Below, piece after piece: positions 57,144-64,000 of a DNA stretch of 64,000 bases. The notes beneath the pieces are model-generated. The model saw only the letters and a program-made list of their open reading frames with translations. It was not told the DNA's origin and did no database searches. This DNA is from Aeriscardovia sp. (GTDB lineage: Bacteria; Actinomycetota; Actinomycetes; Actinomycetales; Bifidobacteriaceae), in NCBI GenBank assembly GCA_017538895.1, contig JAFYHY010000074.1, positions 24,029 to 88,028 on the forward strand, read 5' to 3'. Made by a program: the position numbers and the translations under genes. How positions within the stretch are numbered: position 1 is the first letter of the stretch; every line of letters starts with the position of its first letter.

Positions 57144-57983
57144 ATGTCAAAAGATTTACTCGGACGTGAATTTGAAGTGTACCCTGCACCGCAATTATTA
57201 AAGCAACATGGACCAGCAACAGTGATTGCTATGTGCAATCAAAAAGGTGGCGTAGGAAAAACAACCAGTTCAATTAATATCGCGAGTGCGTTGGCGTTTT
57301 ATGGTCGTCGTGTTTTGGTGGTTGATTTTGATCCTCAGGGTGCGTTGACTGCTGGTTTGGGTGTGAATGGTAATGCTGTTGATGTGACGATTTATACGGC
57401 GTTGTTTGTGAGTGGTTTTGATGTTCATGAGGCTGTTTTGCGGACGGCTTTTGAGAATATTGATATTATTCCTGCGAATATTGATTTGTCGGCGGCTGAG
57501 GTTCAGTTGGTGACGGAGATGGGGAGGGAGCGTATTTTGGCGAATGCGCTTCGTCCGTTGTTGGGTGAGTATGATGCGATTATTATTGATTGTCAGCCGT
57601 CGTTGGGTTTGTTGACGGTGAATGCGTTGACGGCGGCGAGTGGGGTGATTATTCCTGTTGCGGCTGAGTTTTTTGCGTTGCGTGGTGTGGCGTTGTTGAT
57701 GCAGTCTATTGAGAAGGTGCAGACGCGTATTAATGGGTCGTTGCAGGTGTTTGGTGTGTTGCCGACGATGTATACGCATACGTTGCATTCTCAGGAGGTG
57801 TTGCAGCGTATTTATGAGGCTTTTGGTGAGAAGGTGTTTCATTCGGTGATTTCGCGGTCGATTAAGTTGCCTGATTCGTCGGTTGCTGCGATGCCGATTA
57901 CGGTGTTTGCTCCTGATCATAAGGTTTCGAAGGAGTATCGTGCGGTGACTCGGGAGATTATTGCGCAGGGTATTGTGGCGTAG
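57144..57983 (+). CDS. parA: ParA/Soj family chromosome-partition ATPase
   Basis: Deviant Walker A ATPase of 279 residues: AMCNQKGGVGKTTSSINIASALA, VLVVDFDPQGALTAGLG, IIDCQPSLGLLTVNALTAA (Walker B) and VGVLPTMY-like GVLPTMYTHTLHSQ. It starts five bases after xerD, as in related genomes where it precedes scpA and scpB; here typA follows instead. No ParB gene is in the window, so it may be an orphan ParA rather than the main segregation ATPase. Codon composition flips from mixed to extremely G/T-rich near 57280. Confidence 0.92.
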   Translation: MSKDLLGREFEVYPAPQLLKQHGPATVIAMCNQKGGVGKTTSSINIASALAFYGRRVLVVDFDPQGALTAGLGVNGNAVDVTIYTALFVSGFDVHEAVLRTAFENIDIIPANIDLSAAEVQLVTEMGRERILANALRPLLGEYDAIIIDCQPSLGLLTVNALTAASGVIIPVAAEFFALRGVALLMQSIEKVQTRINGSLQVFGVLPTMYTHTLHSQEVLQRIYEAFGEKVFHSVISRSIKLPDSSVAAMPITVFAPDHKVSKEYRAVTREIIAQGIVA

Positions 57984-58054
57984 TTTTTGTCGGTCGTCTT
58001 GGATACTTAAGATGGTTGTATTGTTTTTTATTGTAGAGAGAGGTGTTTGCCCAT

Positions 58055-59995
58055 ATGGCAGTACGTTCTGATATTCGTAATGTTGCTATTGTTGCTCATG
58101 TTGATCATGGTAAGACGACGTTGGTTGATGCTATGTTGAAGCAGTCTCATGTTTTTTCTGATCGTGATGTGGTGCCGGATCGTGTGATGGATTCTGGTGA
58201 TATTGAGCGCGAGAAGGGCATTACTATTCTTGCTAAGAATACTGCTGTTCGTTATACGGGTCCGTTGGCGGCGAAGTTGGGTGAGCCTGATGGTATCACG
58301 ATTAATGTTGTTGATACTCCTGGTCATGCTGATTTTGGTGGCGAGGTTGAGCGTGGTATTTCGATGGTTGATGGTGTGGTGTTGCTTGTTGATGCTTCTG
58401 AGGGACCATTGCCTCAAACACGTTTTGTTTTGCGTAAGGCGTTGGAGGCGAAGCTTCCGATTATTCTTGTGGTGAATAAGACTGATCGTCCTGATGCTCG
58501 TATTGATGAGGTGGTTTCTGATACGAGTGATTTGTTGTTGGGTTTGGCGAATGATGTGAGTGAAGAGGGTATTGATCTGGATTTGGATCAGTTGCTTGAT
58601 CTTCCTATTTTGTATGCGTCGGCGAAGGCTGGTCGTGTTGATACGAAGAAGCCGCTTGATGGTGAGCTTCCTGATAATGATAATCTTGAGCCTTTGTTTG
58701 AGTCTATTTTGACGAATATTCCTGCTCCTCAGTATGATCCTGATGCTCCTTTGCAGGCGCATGTGACGAATATTGATTCTTCTGATTTTTTGGGTCGTCT
58801 TGGTTTAGTTCGTATTTATAACGGTTTTATTGAGCAGGGGAAGACGTATGGTTTGTCTCGTGTGAATGGTTCTGTGGAGACGTTTAAGGTGACTGAGTTG
58901 TTGAAGACGATGGGCTTGGAACGTCAGCCAGCGAAGGAGGCAGGTCCTGGTGACATTGTGGCTATTGCTGGTGTGAATGATATTATGATTGGTGAGACGA
59001 TTGTGGATCAGTCGGATCCTCAACCGTTGCCGTTGATTCATGTGGATGAGCCTGCTATTTCGATGACGTTTGGTGTGAATGATTCTCCTTTGGTGGGTAC
59101 TGAGGGTAAGGATCATAAGCTCACTGCTCGTATGATTAAGGATCGTTTGGATCGTGAGCTGATTGGTAACGTGTCGATTCGTGTTGTGCCAACTGATCGT
59201 CCTGATATGTGGACTGTTCAGGGTCGTGGTGAGTTGGCGTTGTCGGTGTTAGCTGAGGAAATGCGTCGTGAGGGTTATGAGTTGACTTTGGGTCGCCCTC
59301 AGGTAGTGACGAAGACGATTGATGGTGTGGTGAATGAACCATTTGAGAACACGACTATTGATGTTCCTGAAGAATATATGGGTGCAGTTACTCAGTTGAT
59401 GGCGTCTCGGAAGGGTCAGATGACGTCAATGGTCAACCATGGTTCTGGATGGGTTCGTTTGCAGTTTCTTGTCCCGTCTCGTGGTTTGATTGGTTTCCGT
59501 ACGAACTTGTTAACGGAGACACATGGTACGGGTATTTCGTCCTCTATTTCTGCAGGATATCGTCCATGGGCTGGTGATATTTCTATCCGTCAGAATGGTT
59601 CAATGGTGTGTGATCGTCGTGGTCAAGCGACACCCTATGCGATGCAGAAGTTGCAGGCTCGTGGTTCCTTCTTTGTTCAACCACAGGCACAAGTGTATGA
59701 AGGTCAGATTGTTGGTATTGCGAATAAGCCTGGCGATTTAGACGTGAACATCACGTTAGCGAAGCATATGACCAATATGCGTAATTCTACAGCAGATATT
59801 CTTGAGACACTGACTCCTCCAATTCAAATGAGTTTGGAAGAATCACTTGATTTTGCGAATGATGATGAGTGTGTGGAAGTGACACCAGAAGCTATTCGTG
59901 TCAGGAAGATTATTCTTGATCGTGAGCAATGGTATAAGTGGAATGCACGTGAATATCGTAAGAATCAGAGTGCTCAGCAACGTAAGAATAACTGA
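58055..59995 (+). CDS. typA: Ribosome-associated GTPase TypA/BipA
   Basis: Translational GTPase acting in ribosome assembly and stress, 646 residues. The G domain has AHVDHGKTTLVDAML, EREKGITILAKN, DTPGHADFGGEVER and NKTDRPDAR. EF-G-like domains II, III and V follow, and the BipA-specific C-terminus includes SRGLIGFRTNLLTETHGTG and MQKLQARGSFFVQPQAQVYEGQIVG. ATG 58055 follows SD AGAGAGG by about eleven bases; an in-frame GTG at 58043 abuts that SD. The first 1.2 kb is extraordinarily G/T-rich on the coding strand. The stop overlaps the next start (TGATG). Confidence 0.95.
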   Translation: MAVRSDIRNVAIVAHVDHGKTTLVDAMLKQSHVFSDRDVVPDRVMDSGDIEREKGITILAKNTAVRYTGPLAAKLGEPDGITINVVDTPGHADFGGEVERGISMVDGVVLLVDASEGPLPQTRFVLRKALEAKLPIILVVNKTDRPDARIDEVVSDTSDLLLGLANDVSEEGIDLDLDQLLDLPILYASAKAGRVDTKKPLDGELPDNDNLEPLFESILTNIPAPQYDPDAPLQAHVTNIDSSDFLGRLGLVRIYNGFIEQGKTYGLSRVNGSVETFKVTELLKTMGLERQPAKEAGPGDIVAIAGVNDIMIGETIVDQSDPQPLPLIHVDEPAISMTFGVNDSPLVGTEGKDHKLTARMIKDRLDRELIGNVSIRVVPTDRPDMWTVQGRGELALSVLAEEMRREGYELTLGRPQVVTKTIDGVVNEPFENTTIDVPEEYMGAVTQLMASRKGQMTSMVNHGSGWVRLQFLVPSRGLIGFRTNLLTETHGTGISSSISAGYRPWAGDISIRQNGSMVCDRRGQATPYAMQKLQARGSFFVQPQAQVYEGQIVGIANKPGDLDVNITLAKHMTNMRNSTADILETLTPPIQMSLEESLDFANDDECVEVTPEAIRVRKIILDREQWYKWNAREYRKNQSAQQRKNN

Positions 59996-60456
59996 TGATG
60001 TGTGATCAGCAAACTCATGCATCAGTGATGACAGTTATCAGGAAACTGGTTGCTGTCATCCTCTGTGCTGTTTGTGTTGGTTGTATCGGGACTGCTCTTC
60101 ACCGGTCAGGTGTTGACAGTAATCTTCCGTGGGGATTATTGGTAGCGTATTGTCTTGTTGGTTTATCTACTGTATACGCGAAATGGAATTTTGGTACCCT
60201 GGGTGTTGGATTGCATTTGATTAGTTGTAGTGGAGTGGTGTGGTTCCTTGCTACTACGACCGGTGGTAATGGTAGTATTCTTATTCCTATTGGATCACCA
60301 GCGTTTACTACATTCTTTAGCGCGTATGACGGGTATTTCTGGATTCTTGGTGTGGTTTTTCTTCAACTGCTTTTCTTGATGACTCCACATGGGAAGAAGC
60401 AGAAGAGAGAAGCATACGACGTTCAGGAATCTGTTTCAACGCATGAATCTGAGTAA
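59995..60456 (+). CDS. Small integral membrane protein coupled to typA
   Basis: A 153-residue protein with four predicted membrane segments (LVAVILCAVCVGCIGTAL, WGLLVAYCLVGLSTVYA, GLHLISCSGVVWFLAT, WILGVVFLQLLFLM) and a charged C-terminal tail. It resembles the small actinobacterial four-helix proteins of the DUF6113 kind, but that match is from memory and uncertain. It overlaps typA by one base, so it is translated together with it. Function unknown. Confidence 0.7.
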   Translation: MMCDQQTHASVMTVIRKLVAVILCAVCVGCIGTALHRSGVDSNLPWGLLVAYCLVGLSTVYAKWNFGTLGVGLHLISCSGVVWFLATTTGGNGSILIPIGSPAFTTFFSAYDGYFWILGVVFLQLLFLMTPHGKKQKREAYDVQESVSTHESE

Positions 60457-60478
60457 ACGGTATGATGAACGTTTCTTC

Positions 60479-60512
60479 TGTGCGTGATCCATCTAAGGAT
60501 GGGTCACGCACA
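60479..60512 (+). terminator. Hairpin after the typA transcription unit
   Basis: GTGCGTGATCCATC (60480-60493) pairs with GATGGGTCACGCAC (60498-60511) with one T-G wobble and loop TAAG; one further T-A pair flanks it. No T-run follows. Confidence 0.7.
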
Positions 60513-60675
60513 AATGTTATCTGTGTACGTGTTATGAGACGAATATGGCCAACATAATGAGAATATTGCATACGATGGGTGAGGGGATTGACTCCACGTT
60601 CTACACTGATGGATACGCGTGGTGACTTCATGTTCATGTTCTTGCTCATGAATTCGTTATTATACACTTATACGT

Positions 60676-61614
60676 ATGGGCACTTTACTTGCAGAGGATG
60701 AGTTACAGTATGTTCATCACTATGTGATCTGGTTACGGGTGAATAAAGGATTATCAGAGAATACGGTTCACTCATATCAGGCTGATATTCATGAGTTTCT
60801 GGATTTGCTGGCACATCATCATCTTCTCCAAGTTGATCAGATTCATGCATCTCATCTTCGTTTATGGATGGCGCATGAATCACGGAATCATTCGTCTGCG
60901 ACGATGGCACGGAAAATTGCTGCCTTACGATCCTTTTTTATGTTTCTCATGAGTTGTCACGCGATCACTGAAAACCCGACATTAACTGTGTTAAGTCCAA
61001 AGATTGTGAATCGTTTACCACGCGTGTTAAACCAAGATGAGGTGAAAACTTTATTGGATCAGGCTGACATGACCGTGAATACTCTGAGTATGCCGCATGA
61101 TCGAGCGTTAGCGTTACGGAATGCGGCTATTGCGGAACTTTTATATGCGACTGGTATGCGTGTGAGTGAACTCGTGTCACTCAATTATTCTGATATCACG
61201 TGTACAAACGCACATTTTATGATTCTTGTTCATGGTAAGGGGCAGAAGGATCGTGTTGTTCCGTTTGGTATTCCTGCAAAAAAAGCGTTAGATCGTTGGT
61301 CGCAGGAGGGACGCTGTCACTTGATGACTGATGAGTCAGGGGATGCTGTGTTTCTTGGTGTGCACGGGCGGCGGATTAATCAGCGGCAAGTACGTACGGT
61401 GATTCATCAGTTAGCAGCTCACGCGCACGTTCCTGATATTGCGCCCCACGCTTTACGACATTCTGCTGCAACACACCTCTTAAATAATGGTGCTGACCTT
61501 CGAGAAGTTCAAGCGTTTTTAGGACATTCCAGCTTATCTACCACACAACGATATACGCATGTGTCTCTTGATCGTATGCGACAAAAATATCATCAAGCAT
61601 TTGACCGAGCATAA
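60676..61614 (+). CDS. xerC: Tyrosine recombinase XerC
   Basis: Partner of XerD at dif. The 312-residue protein has the core-binding domain ([28 protein letters not shown]), Arg in [26 protein letters not shown], and [46 protein letters not shown] with the catalytic His, Arg and Tyr. No SD precedes ATG 60676, but TATACA (60661-60666) lies just upstream, so the leader would be only a few bases or absent. Confidence 0.92.
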   Translation: MGTLLAEDELQYVHHYVIWLRVNKGLSENTVHSYQADIHEFLDLLAHHHLLQVDQIHASHLRLWMAHESRNHSSATMARKIAALRSFFMFLMSCHAITENPTLTVLSPKIVNRLPRVLNQDEVKTLLDQADMTVNTLSMPHDRALALRNAAIAELLYATGMRVSELVSLNYSDITCTNAHFMILVHGKGQKDRVVPFGIPAKKALDRWSQEGRCHLMTDESGDAVFLGVHGRRINQRQVRTVIHQLAAHAHVPDIAPHALRHSAATHLLNNGADLREVQAFLGHSSLSTTQRYTHVSLDRMRQKYHQAFDRA

Positions 61615-61645
61615 AAAAATTTTTTTTATTATCAAAGGATGACAT

Positions 61646-62527
61646 ATGATGACGAGTTCACCCACACTGACCATTACGACTGCGAACGTGAACGGGATTC
61701 GTGCAGCTGCACGTAAAGGAATCACTGATTGGATCACACGCACCCTGCCAGATATCCTCTGCCTACAGGAAGTTCGTGCACCACAAGACGTGGTTGACTC
61801 CTTCACTGACCTGTATACGCAGGTGTATCGTGAGCAGAATAAAACCCTCCTCACGTATAATCAAATTTGTAACATCAAAGGGAGAGCAGGCGTTGCTCTT
61901 TTCACCACGTATCCAACCAGAGACGTTCGATACGGGTTACCAGGATTAACAGAAGATGTGGATACAGGACGCTGGTTAGAAGCAGACATTCAACTCACTG
62001 ACCAGATTATTCTCACCGTTATCAGCGTGTATATTCATTCCGGTAATGTGGATGATCCACTCAAAATGATGCAAAAATACCGTTTCCTTGACGCGATGAA
62101 CACGCGCCTCACCGACCTGTATCAACGATCACTCGCTCACCCACAGTATCAGGTAGCAATCTGCGGTGATTTTAACATTGCACACACAGAACATGATCTC
62201 AAAAACCCGAAAAGTAATCGCAACAGTTCTGGATTCCTCCCAGAAGAACGCCAATATGTTGACTACTGGTTAGATCACATTGGTTTTATCGACACCATGC
62301 GGTCTCTGACTGGAGACATTCAAGGACCGTACACCTGGTGGAGTCAACGCGGACACGCCTTCGACAATAACGCAGGATGGCGGTTAGATTACCAAATGGA
62401 TACGCCACTCCTTGCACACGCCGCTCAAAACTTTATGATTGATAAAGCACCAACGTACGATCAACGATGGTCAGATCACGCGCCATTAACCATCTCATAT
62501 TCACTGAACGCAATTAACACACTGTAA
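61646..62527 (+). CDS. exoA: Exodeoxyribonuclease III / AP endonuclease (ExoA type)
   Basis: DNA-repair nuclease of the endonuclease/exonuclease/phosphatase fold, 293 residues. Motifs: TTANVNGIRAAARKGITDWI, ILCLQEVRAP (metal-binding Glu), ISVYIHSGN, VAICGDFNIAHTEHDLKNPKSNR, TWWSQRG...NAGWRLDYQM and RWSDHAPLTI with the catalytic Asp-His. SD AAAGGA is upstream of ATG 61646. The gene begins a long A/C-rich coding stretch. Confidence 0.94.
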   Translation: MMTSSPTLTITTANVNGIRAAARKGITDWITRTLPDILCLQEVRAPQDVVDSFTDLYTQVYREQNKTLLTYNQICNIKGRAGVALFTTYPTRDVRYGLPGLTEDVDTGRWLEADIQLTDQIILTVISVYIHSGNVDDPLKMMQKYRFLDAMNTRLTDLYQRSLAHPQYQVAICGDFNIAHTEHDLKNPKSNRNSSGFLPEERQYVDYWLDHIGFIDTMRSLTGDIQGPYTWWSQRGHAFDNNAGWRLDYQMDTPLLAHAAQNFMIDKAPTYDQRWSDHAPLTISYSLNAINTL

Positions 62528-62579
62528 AGAGTCCTTACTAGAATGAAACTGTAGTACTTTTTCAGGCAGGAGATGTTCA

Positions 62580-63350
62580 ATGTCTTTCTTTACAAAAAAC
62601 ACTAAGAAAGAAAAGAAAAACCATAACACAACAACACACGACGATACCGCCACCACTACTCACGGTACCGATCAGGATCTTGCCACCGACAATTCACCCA
62701 TCACCCACGGACCCTACGATATCCACGACTCCCACCTTCCAGAAAACCAAACCTACCTGGACCTTGGGGGACTCAAAATACCTGGGCGCGACGGTTTAGG
62801 ACTCCGCTTAACCGCAAACGATGATCACTCACTCATCACTGACCTCACCATCGTCTACCATCAATCAAGCCTCCAAATCCAAGCATTCGCCGCACCAAAA
62901 ACCATGGGCATCTGGGACGCAACACGCACCTCAATTATCCAATCCAGCAGTACTGCCAATGCTCGTGAGGTCGACGGATATTTTGGAAAAGAAATTCTCC
63001 TTGACATCCCCGCACCACACAACATCGTAGTATCAACACGCGTTGTTGGTATCGATGGACCACGATGGATGCTCCGAGGAATTTTCACCGGCACTGCCGC
63101 ACACGAATCAGAAGACAAAAAAATCCTCGATGATTTCTTCGCCAACATCATTGTCAATCGCGGTACACAACCATTAGCACCACGCGACCCAATTGAACTC
63201 ATTTTCCCAGAACAACTCCTCCCACAAGAAACACCAGACAACCAACAAACAGCAGGCAACAACCCACTCGTTCAAACAGAAGACGTTCGCTCCAACGTCA
63301 ACGTTCAAACTGTCCTCGAACGTGGCCCAATGTTTAGTGAAATGCGATAA
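62580..63350 (+). CDS. DUF3710 family protein
   Basis: A 256-residue cytoplasmic protein. A basic and Thr-rich tail (about 35 residues) precedes the DUF3710 core: GPYDIHDSHLPENQTYLDLGGLKIPG, LTIVYHQSSLQIQAFAAPKTMGIWDATRTSI, EVDGYFGKEILLDIP and the diagnostic VVGIDGPRWMLRGIFTG. The family is restricted to actinobacteria, where it usually lies beside a DUF3159 gene and often dut. Function unknown. SD is GGAGATG-like upstream of ATG 62580. Confidence 0.85.
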   Translation: MSFFTKNTKKEKKNHNTTTHDDTATTTHGTDQDLATDNSPITHGPYDIHDSHLPENQTYLDLGGLKIPGRDGLGLRLTANDDHSLITDLTIVYHQSSLQIQAFAAPKTMGIWDATRTSIIQSSSTANAREVDGYFGKEILLDIPAPHNIVVSTRVVGIDGPRWMLRGIFTGTAAHESEDKKILDDFFANIIVNRGTQPLAPRDPIELIFPEQLLPQETPDNQQTAGNNPLVQTEDVRSNVNVQTVLERGPMFSEMR

Positions 63351-63372
63351 AAATTAAAGGGAATTAACATAT

Positions 63373-64000
63373 ATGAACGACCAAGATGATTATTACAACA
63401 TCGCTGATCAACATCCTGATGACACACCCGAAAAACGAATAGGCCGCCGCGTCTCATCCACACCTATCACCAAAGACACCAACAACATGACGCACTCGCC
63501 AATACAATGGGAGACGTCTCAACCTATGGTGAGTACTAGCGCGCAGCAGCATACTGGTAAACAGAGTTTTGCAGACTTAGCGCAAGCAGATGATTTCTCC
63601 TTAATGGAGGCTATTGGCGGATGGCGTGGTATTGCTGAAGCTGTTCTCCCATCATTACTCTTCCTTGTTTTCTTCTTAACTACGCATAAATTAGGTGTAG
63701 CAGTTCTCGTATCTGGCCTTATTTCCGTTCTTTTTGTTGGATGGCGTCTTGTTAAGAAAGAGCAATTAAAGTCCGCTATTTTCGGTTTGATTCTCGCTTG
63801 CATTTACTTGTGCGCAGCATGGTTTAGCCATAGCGCAAAGAACTATTATTTACCTGCGTTTATTCTTGATTTTGGAGCGGTCATTGTTCTTCTCCTCTCG
63901 AATATCGTGAAAATACCTCTGATGGGTGCTTTTGTGGAGATCTTCCATACTCCACTCAAAGGAGGATTCAAAAATTGGTTAACAGAATGGAAATCAGACA
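63373..64000 (+). CDS. DUF3159 family membrane protein, 3' end outside window
   Basis: Open from ATG 63373 to the right edge (209 codons), so the gene is cut. After a polar tail of about 75 residues the sequence reads FSLMEAIGGWRGIAEAVLPSLLFLVFFL, then VAVLVSGLISVLFVGWRLV, AIFGLILACIYLCAAWF and LPAFILDFGAVIVLLLSNIV, at least four membrane segments. The GGWRG-E-xLP pattern and the neighbour DUF3710 support DUF3159. Function unknown. SD AAAGGGA is rather far (about eight to fourteen bases) from the ATG. Confidence 0.75.
   Translation, partial: MNDQDDYYNIADQHPDDTPEKRIGRRVSSTPITKDTNNMTHSPIQWETSQPMVSTSAQQHTGKQSFADLAQADDFSLMEAIGGWRGIAEAVLPSLLFLVFFLTTHKLGVAVLVSGLISVLFVGWRLVKKEQLKSAIFGLILACIYLCAAWFSHSAKNYYLPAFILDFGAVIVLLLSNIVKIPLMGAFVEIFHTPLKGGFKNWLTEWKSD

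Noticed and set aside
57270..57920. Long minus-strand frame rich in Arg, Asn and His opposite parA
   Set aside because: It is a by-product of the G/T-rich coding patch: the complement of TTG, GTG and GCG codons rarely gives stops. The parA product is a clear ATPase.
57144..57983. parA as sign of a replication origin or plasmid
   Set aside because: No parB, dnaA or parS-like repeats found; the xerD-parA pairing is usual for the chromosome of this group.
58028..58762. Minus-strand frame of 244 codons opposite typA
   Set aside because: Same composition artefact; low-complexity Arg/Ile/Asn protein against a well-conserved GTPase.
60317..60667. Minus-strand open frame of 116 codons between the typA unit and xerC
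   Set aside because: It overlaps the end of the membrane-protein gene by 140 bases, runs through the hairpin at 60480-60511, has no SD and no recognisable family.
56194..61614. Two tyrosine recombinases as evidence of an integrated element
   Set aside because: Both match housekeeping XerD and XerC in length, motifs and neighbours; no att repeats, phage or plasmid genes nearby.

Overview
The window is a contiguous, gene-dense chromosomal segment of a low-GC actinobacterium, most likely a member of the Bifidobacteriaceae (inference). Evidence for this: the order glyS-dus-ftsZ-sepF-yggT-divIVA-lspA-rluD-ldt-dnaE; a split division/cell-wall cluster (rsmH to dtd) with ftsZ kept elsewhere; actinobacterial signatures (DivIVA/Wag31, NrdR, HelD-type helicase, DUF3710 and DUF3159 genes, a 24-residue ribosomal protein bL37 next to an ECF sigma factor); infC-rpmI-rplT-xerD-parA; and a tmRNA whose tag reads AKSNRTEFALAA. 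A low-GC genus near Gardnerella or Alloscardovia would fit, but the genus cannot be fixed from sequence reading alone. No CRISPR array, prophage, insertion sequence or rRNA/tRNA gene was seen.

Layout. 1-4.0 kb: the end of a serine carboxypeptidase, glyS and dus. 4.1-9.8 kb: division and membrane genes (ftsZ, sepF, yggT, divIVA, lspA), rluD and an L,D-transpeptidase. 9.8-14.1 kb: dnaE and an unrecognised acidic protein. 14.2-15.7 kb: a frameshifted MFS transporter. 15.7-20.4 kb (minus): hrpA and an RsmC-like methyltransferase. 20.5-23.0 kb: hflX and L-lactate dehydrogenase. 23.1-27.2 kb: the complete lower mevalonate pathway (mvk, mvaD, pmk, fni), then nrdR. 27.8-30.1 kb (minus): a HelD-like helicase. 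30.2-44.4 kb: the dcw cluster (rsmH, ftsL, ftsI, a degenerate MurE-like gene, murF, mraY, murD, ftsW, murG, murC, ftsQ, dtd), without mraZ. 44.4-44.8 kb: tmRNA. 45.0-49.3 kb: a ROK regulator, a NUDIX hydrolase, a lipoprotein and an aminopeptidase P. 49.4-52.5 kb: folC and a complete MurE, convergent. 52.6-54.5 kb: an ECF sigma factor, bL37 and gap. 54.7-60.5 kb: infC-rpmI-rplT, xerD, parA, typA and a coupled membrane protein. 60.7-64.0 kb: xerC, exoA, a DUF3710 gene and a DUF3159 gene cut by the right edge.

How the genes fit together. Most of the window is cell-envelope synthesis and division. MurC, MurD, MurE (50.9-52.5 kb) and MurF assemble the peptide stem, MraY and MurG make lipid I and II, FtsW and FtsI polymerise and cross-link septal wall, and FtsQ, FtsL, FtsZ, SepF and DivIVA place and drive the machine. 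The mevalonate genes make the isopentenyl precursors from which the undecaprenyl carrier used by MraY is built.

Most unusual points: (1) abrupt changes of synonymous codon composition inside single genes (glyS, pmk, folC, parA-typA), from A/C-rich to G/T-rich reading strand or the reverse; (2) a MurE-like gene in the dcw cluster that has lost its ATP-binding loop and C-terminal domain while a full MurE sits 16 kb away; (3) a mevalonate lower-pathway operon between ldh and nrdR; (4) leader structures: an SD-hairpin-start arrangement at hflX, probable leaderless nrdR and mvk transcripts, an ssrA promoter inside the end of dtd, and an ATT start for infC. I did not find a clearly new multi-gene system; the codon-composition mosaic is the signal I would examine first.
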